From positions 1,226,001 to 1,290,000 of the forward strand of contig NZ_CP026095.1 of NCBI RefSeq assembly GCF_004006295.1: a DNA stretch of 64,000 bases, in the 5' to 3' direction. The translations under genes and the position numbers were made by a program. Below, one piece after another: positions 61,653 to 64,000 of this stretch (positions are counted from its first letter, which is position 1; each line of letters opens with the position of its first letter). Origin of the DNA: Peribacillus asahii (lineage in GTDB: Bacteria > Bacillota > Bacilli > Bacillales > DSM-1321). Under the pieces are notes generated by a model, which had not been told where the DNA came from, did not search any database, and saw nothing but the letters and a program-made list of their open reading frames with translations.

Positions 61653-62807
61653 ATGTTGAATTTTTCATTTACAGAAGAGCAAGAATATTTTCGCAAGATG
61701 CTGCAAGAATTTGCGAAGGAGGAGCTGTTGCCTCATTACACAAAGTGGGACCGAGAAGGAATTACTCCAAGGCATTTGTGGAAGAAGCTAGGGGAGTTAG
61801 GTGTAAATGGTCTCCGAATTCCTGTGGAGTATGGGGGGAGCGGTGCTGACTGCGTTACGACAGGAATTGCTGCAGAGGAAATTGGCAGAGGGGATTTCAA
61901 TCTAACATATGCGGTTATGCTAAATGCGCTGATTGGAGAAATTATTAATAACCATGCTCGCGAGGAGTTAAAACGAGAATGGCTTCCACAAATTGCTAGC
62001 GGTGAAAAGATTGTGGGGATTGCAATCACGGAGCCAGCTGCAGGAACAGATGCTGGTGGAATTAAAACAACGGCCGTACATAAAGGAAATGTATATGTCC
62101 TAAATGGAGAAAAGTCAGGAATTAGCGTAGCAACGTGTGGAGATGCGTTTATTATCTTCGCTAAAACAGACCCTGAGTTAGGCAACCGTGGGATTAGTGC
62201 TTTTATTGTACCGGCTGATTTACCTGGAGTGGAATGCAAAGGGTATGAAGATATGGGGAATATTCCAGTTGGCAGGGGCTCGATTTACTTAAACGATGTA
62301 GAGGTTCCAGAGGAATACTTAATTGGTCTTGAAAATAAAGGTTTTTCCCAAGTTATGAATGGATTTGATTTAAGTCGTTTGTTAATAGGACTACAGTGTG
62401 TGGGGGCTGCTTCTCAAAGTATTGATGAGACGATTGAACATGTAAAAGCTAGACAGTCCTTTGGTAAGCCGCTTGCAACCTACCAAGGTATTCAGTTTCC
62501 ACTTGTGACTCATTATACGCAATTAGAGCTTATTAAATGGCAGGCATATCGCGGACTTTGGCTTCGTGATCAAGGATTAAAGCATAGTAAAGAGTCCTCT
62601 TCTGTTAAATGGCTAGGTCCGAAATATAGTGTAGAGGCTATTCATGAATGTTTATTATTTAACGGTCACTATGGTTATACGAAGGAAATGCCGCATGAGC
62701 AGCGTTTGCGCGATGTAATTGGATTAGAGATTGGAGATGGAACAGCTCAAGCGAATATGATGGTTATCGCCAAAGATATTATTGGGAAAGAGTTCCGTTC
62801 TTATTAA
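61653..62807 (+). CDS. Acyl-CoA dehydrogenase, alicyclic-acyl-CoA type candidate
   Basis: 384 residues with the normal three-domain architecture (ITEPAAGTDAGGIKTTAV, YVLNGEKSGISVATCGDAFI). At the position where the two other dehydrogenases here have YEGT it reads LEIGDGTAQAN, so the usual catalytic Glu is Asp. The preceding LRDVIGLEI aligns without gap to RDARITQIY, so the substitution is real. Its position beside a BadI-like hydrolase and an acyl-CoA ligase suggests desaturation of cyclohexanecarboxyl-CoA (AliB-like), which is inference. First gene behind the sigma-54 promoter at 61606. Confidence 0.85.
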   Translation: MLNFSFTEEQEYFRKMLQEFAKEELLPHYTKWDREGITPRHLWKKLGELGVNGLRIPVEYGGSGADCVTTGIAAEEIGRGDFNLTYAVMLNALIGEIINNHAREELKREWLPQIASGEKIVGIAITEPAAGTDAGGIKTTAVHKGNVYVLNGEKSGISVATCGDAFIIFAKTDPELGNRGISAFIVPADLPGVECKGYEDMGNIPVGRGSIYLNDVEVPEEYLIGLENKGFSQVMNGFDLSRLLIGLQCVGAASQSIDETIEHVKARQSFGKPLATYQGIQFPLVTHYTQLELIKWQAYRGLWLRDQGLKHSKESSSVKWLGPKYSVEAIHECLLFNGHYGYTKEMPHEQRLRDVIGLEIGDGTAQANMMVIAKDIIGKEFRSY

Positions 62808-62946
62808 ACTAGAGAGCTGTATTGTATAAAAATATAGATTGCTATTTTATCGGTTACATTGCGAGAATTCAAAGCACGTTTACGATGATGGAAGTAATTA
62901 AAGGACAAATGAGTCTAAAACTATTATAGCGATGGAGGTCAATAAT

Positions 62947-63747
62947 ATGGAATTAACAGATATCTTATATGAAAAAACGAATGGGATTGCCAAAATTACA
63001 ATTAACCGTCCGCAGGTTTATAATGCTTTTCGAGCAAGAACAATCCAGGAATTAATTTGGTCTTTCCGTGACGCATGGGATGATAACCGCGTTGGGGTTG
63101 TTATTTTAACAGGAGCAGGCGAAAAGGCATTCTGTGTCGGTGGAGATCAAAAAGAAAAAGGCGATGAAGGTGGATATGATTATTCCGGCGGTTTAGGAGG
63201 TGGTATCGGTCTAGAGGTGGAGAATTTGCATCAAACCATTCGAAATATTCCGAAACCAGTTATTGCAGCGGTAAATGGATTCGCGATTGGCGGAGGACAT
63301 GTGCTTCATGTCATTTGTGATTTAACGATTGCGGCGGAAACAGCAAAATTTGGTCAAAGCGGACCTAAGGTAGGAAGCTATGATGCCGGGTTTGGCTCAG
63401 CTTATTTAGCTAGAGTTGTTGGGGAAAAGAAAGCGCGAGAAATTTGGTATTTATGTGAACAATATTCTGCACAAGAAGCAAAAGAAATGGGTCTTGTGAA
63501 CAAAATTGTTCCTGCAGAGCAACTGCAGCAAGCAGCAGAAGAGTGGGCTGAAAAGATTCTTGAAAAGAGTCCAACAGCGCTGAAAATGCTTAAATATTCC
63601 TTTAATGCAGATAGCGCAAACATCCAAGGAATTTCGCAGTTATCAATGGGTAGCCTGGCTATGTTTTACAACACACCAGAATCGGAAGAAGGAAAGAATG
63701 CTTTTCTTGAAAAACGGCCAGTAGATTTCAAAAAATTTAGACAGTAA
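62947..63747 (+). CDS. badI: 2-ketocyclohexanecarboxyl-CoA hydrolase-like (BadI), crotonase fold
   Basis: 266 residues from ATG 62947 after GATGGAGG; an ATG 15 bases earlier is less well spaced. Crotonase fold with [20 protein letters not shown], the GGDQ loop shared by BadI and MenB, then [20 protein letters not shown] and [20 protein letters not shown], ending [20 protein letters not shown]. The opening [31 protein letters not shown] resembles BadI of Rhodopseudomonas, which opens the ring of 2-ketocyclohexanecarboxyl-CoA to pimeloyl-CoA by hydrolytic C-C cleavage. MenB (naphthoate synthase) is the main alternative, but no men genes are near. Confidence 0.72.
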   Translation: MELTDILYEKTNGIAKITINRPQVYNAFRARTIQELIWSFRDAWDDNRVGVVILTGAGEKAFCVGGDQKEKGDEGGYDYSGGLGGGIGLEVENLHQTIRNIPKPVIAAVNGFAIGGGHVLHVICDLTIAAETAKFGQSGPKVGSYDAGFGSAYLARVVGEKKAREIWYLCEQYSAQEAKEMGLVNKIVPAEQLQQAAEEWAEKILEKSPTALKMLKYSFNADSANIQGISQLSMGSLAMFYNTPESEEGKNAFLEKRPVDFKKFRQ

Positions 63748-63765
63748 AAAGGGGGATGGAATTTA

Positions 63766-64000
63766 GTGAAACTAGATACGCTGTTGAATCAGGAATATGT
63801 GGAGAAGTACCAGTCTATTTGGCCGAATCGAACAATCTTAGATTACTTAAATGAGGCAATCGCAAATCATCCGGACAAGGTGGCAATTATTGATAAGAAG
63901 AGCCGCTATACGTATAGAGAAGTTGGAAAGCTAGTGGATCGAGTTGCCTTAGGTTTGCTGAAAATAGGTTTGGGAAAGGGAGATGTTATTTCGATTCAAT
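63766..64000 (+). CDS. AMP-forming acyl-CoA ligase, 5' part
   Basis: Starts at GTG 63766 after AAAGGGGGATGG, 18 bases after the hydrolase stop, and runs off the right edge after 78 codons. The visible part has the N-terminal pattern of acyl/aryl-CoA ligases: SIWPNRTILDYLNEAIANHP, DKVAIIDKKSRYTYREVGKL and GLLKIGLGKGDVISIQ. The AMP-binding motifs lie outside. As third gene in the sigma-54 unit it is the likely activator of the starting acid (AliA-like role), inferred from context. Confidence 0.8.
   Translation, partial: MKLDTLLNQEYVEKYQSIWPNRTILDYLNEAIANHPDKVAIIDKKSRYTYREVGKLVDRVALGLLKIGLGKGDVISIQ

Noticed and set aside
61736..62239. 167-codon minus-strand frame
   Set aside because: Antisense shadow of the acyl-CoA dehydrogenase gene at 61653, with no ribosome site or recognisable product.
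1..64000. tRNA, rRNA, CRISPR arrays, transposase genes or prophage modules
   Set aside because: I read both strands for these and found no cloverleaf clusters, regularly spaced repeats, transposase motifs or phage structural genes.

Overview
The window is a low-G+C Firmicute chromosome, almost certainly an endospore-forming member of the Bacillaceae. The support is two complete ger germinant-receptor operons, a csgA-type sporulation gene, DUF3231, DUF2512 and DUF1836 proteins, strong AGGAGG-type ribosome sites, GTG/TTG starts and U-tailed hairpin terminators. I see no rRNA, tRNA, CRISPR array, insertion sequence or phage module. Most of the window is ordinary chromosomal accessory gene content.

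Layout. 1-4.7 kb: the end of an ABC importer ATPase, a DeoR regulator, a HAD phosphatase, a paired SMR exporter whose second subunit is frameshifted, and D-serine dehydratase. 5-11.6 kb: a signalling locus made of a membrane hybrid kinase, a CheR-type methyltransferase, a receiver-PAS-PAS-kinase broken by a 7-bp tandem duplication, and a membrane-anchored sugar-binding-like protein. 11.8-13.4 kb: two minus-strand genes. 14-18.3 kb: first ger operon (A, B, C and a small two-helix D protein). 18.3-30.3 kb: a chemoreceptor, asnA, a manganese-catalase remnant, two LysE-family exporters around csgA, two MFS pumps, a frameshifted MarR gene beside a near-ideal operator, and small proteins. 30.3-31.3 kb is a gene-poor AT-rich stretch ending in three phased repeats before an OFA-family transporter. 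32.8-39.2 kb: a secreted SGNH hydrolase, a sigma-54 activator, and a GntR-glcD-glcF group.

39.5-48.7 kb is an eight-gene acyl-CoA catabolic operon (two acyl-CoA dehydrogenases, MFS carrier, acyl-CoA ligase, two 3-hydroxyacyl-CoA dehydrogenases, thiolase, enoyl-CoA hydratase). It is headed by an ideal -24/-12 sigma-54 promoter and an upstream 14-bp inverted repeat. 48.9-51.5 kb is a sulfonate/nitrate-type ABC importer. 51.6-55 kb holds a hemolysin-III-like protein, a DUF1836 protein, a PAP2 phosphatase and an M20 peptidase. 55-59.2 kb is the second ger operon.

59.5-64 kb is a second sigma-54 unit: a MaoC-like protein, a PAS-AAA-HTH activator, then another ideal -24/-12 promoter with a 16-bp palindrome upstream, driving an acyl-CoA dehydrogenase (catalytic Glu position occupied by Asp), a BadI-like ring-cleavage hydrolase and an acyl-CoA ligase cut by the window edge. 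My best functional reading is that this last unit activates, desaturates and ring-opens an alicyclic acid such as cyclohexanecarboxylate, and that the 39-48 kb operon beta-oxidises the dicarboxylyl-CoA product. Each unit would be switched on by its own sigma-54 activator. This is inference from family membership and promoter structure.

Four genes are visibly broken: SMR subunit, receiver-kinase, Mn catalase and MarR. Three are small indels that could be natural mutations, reversible switches or sequence errors; the catalase is both truncated and interrupted and is a convincing remnant.
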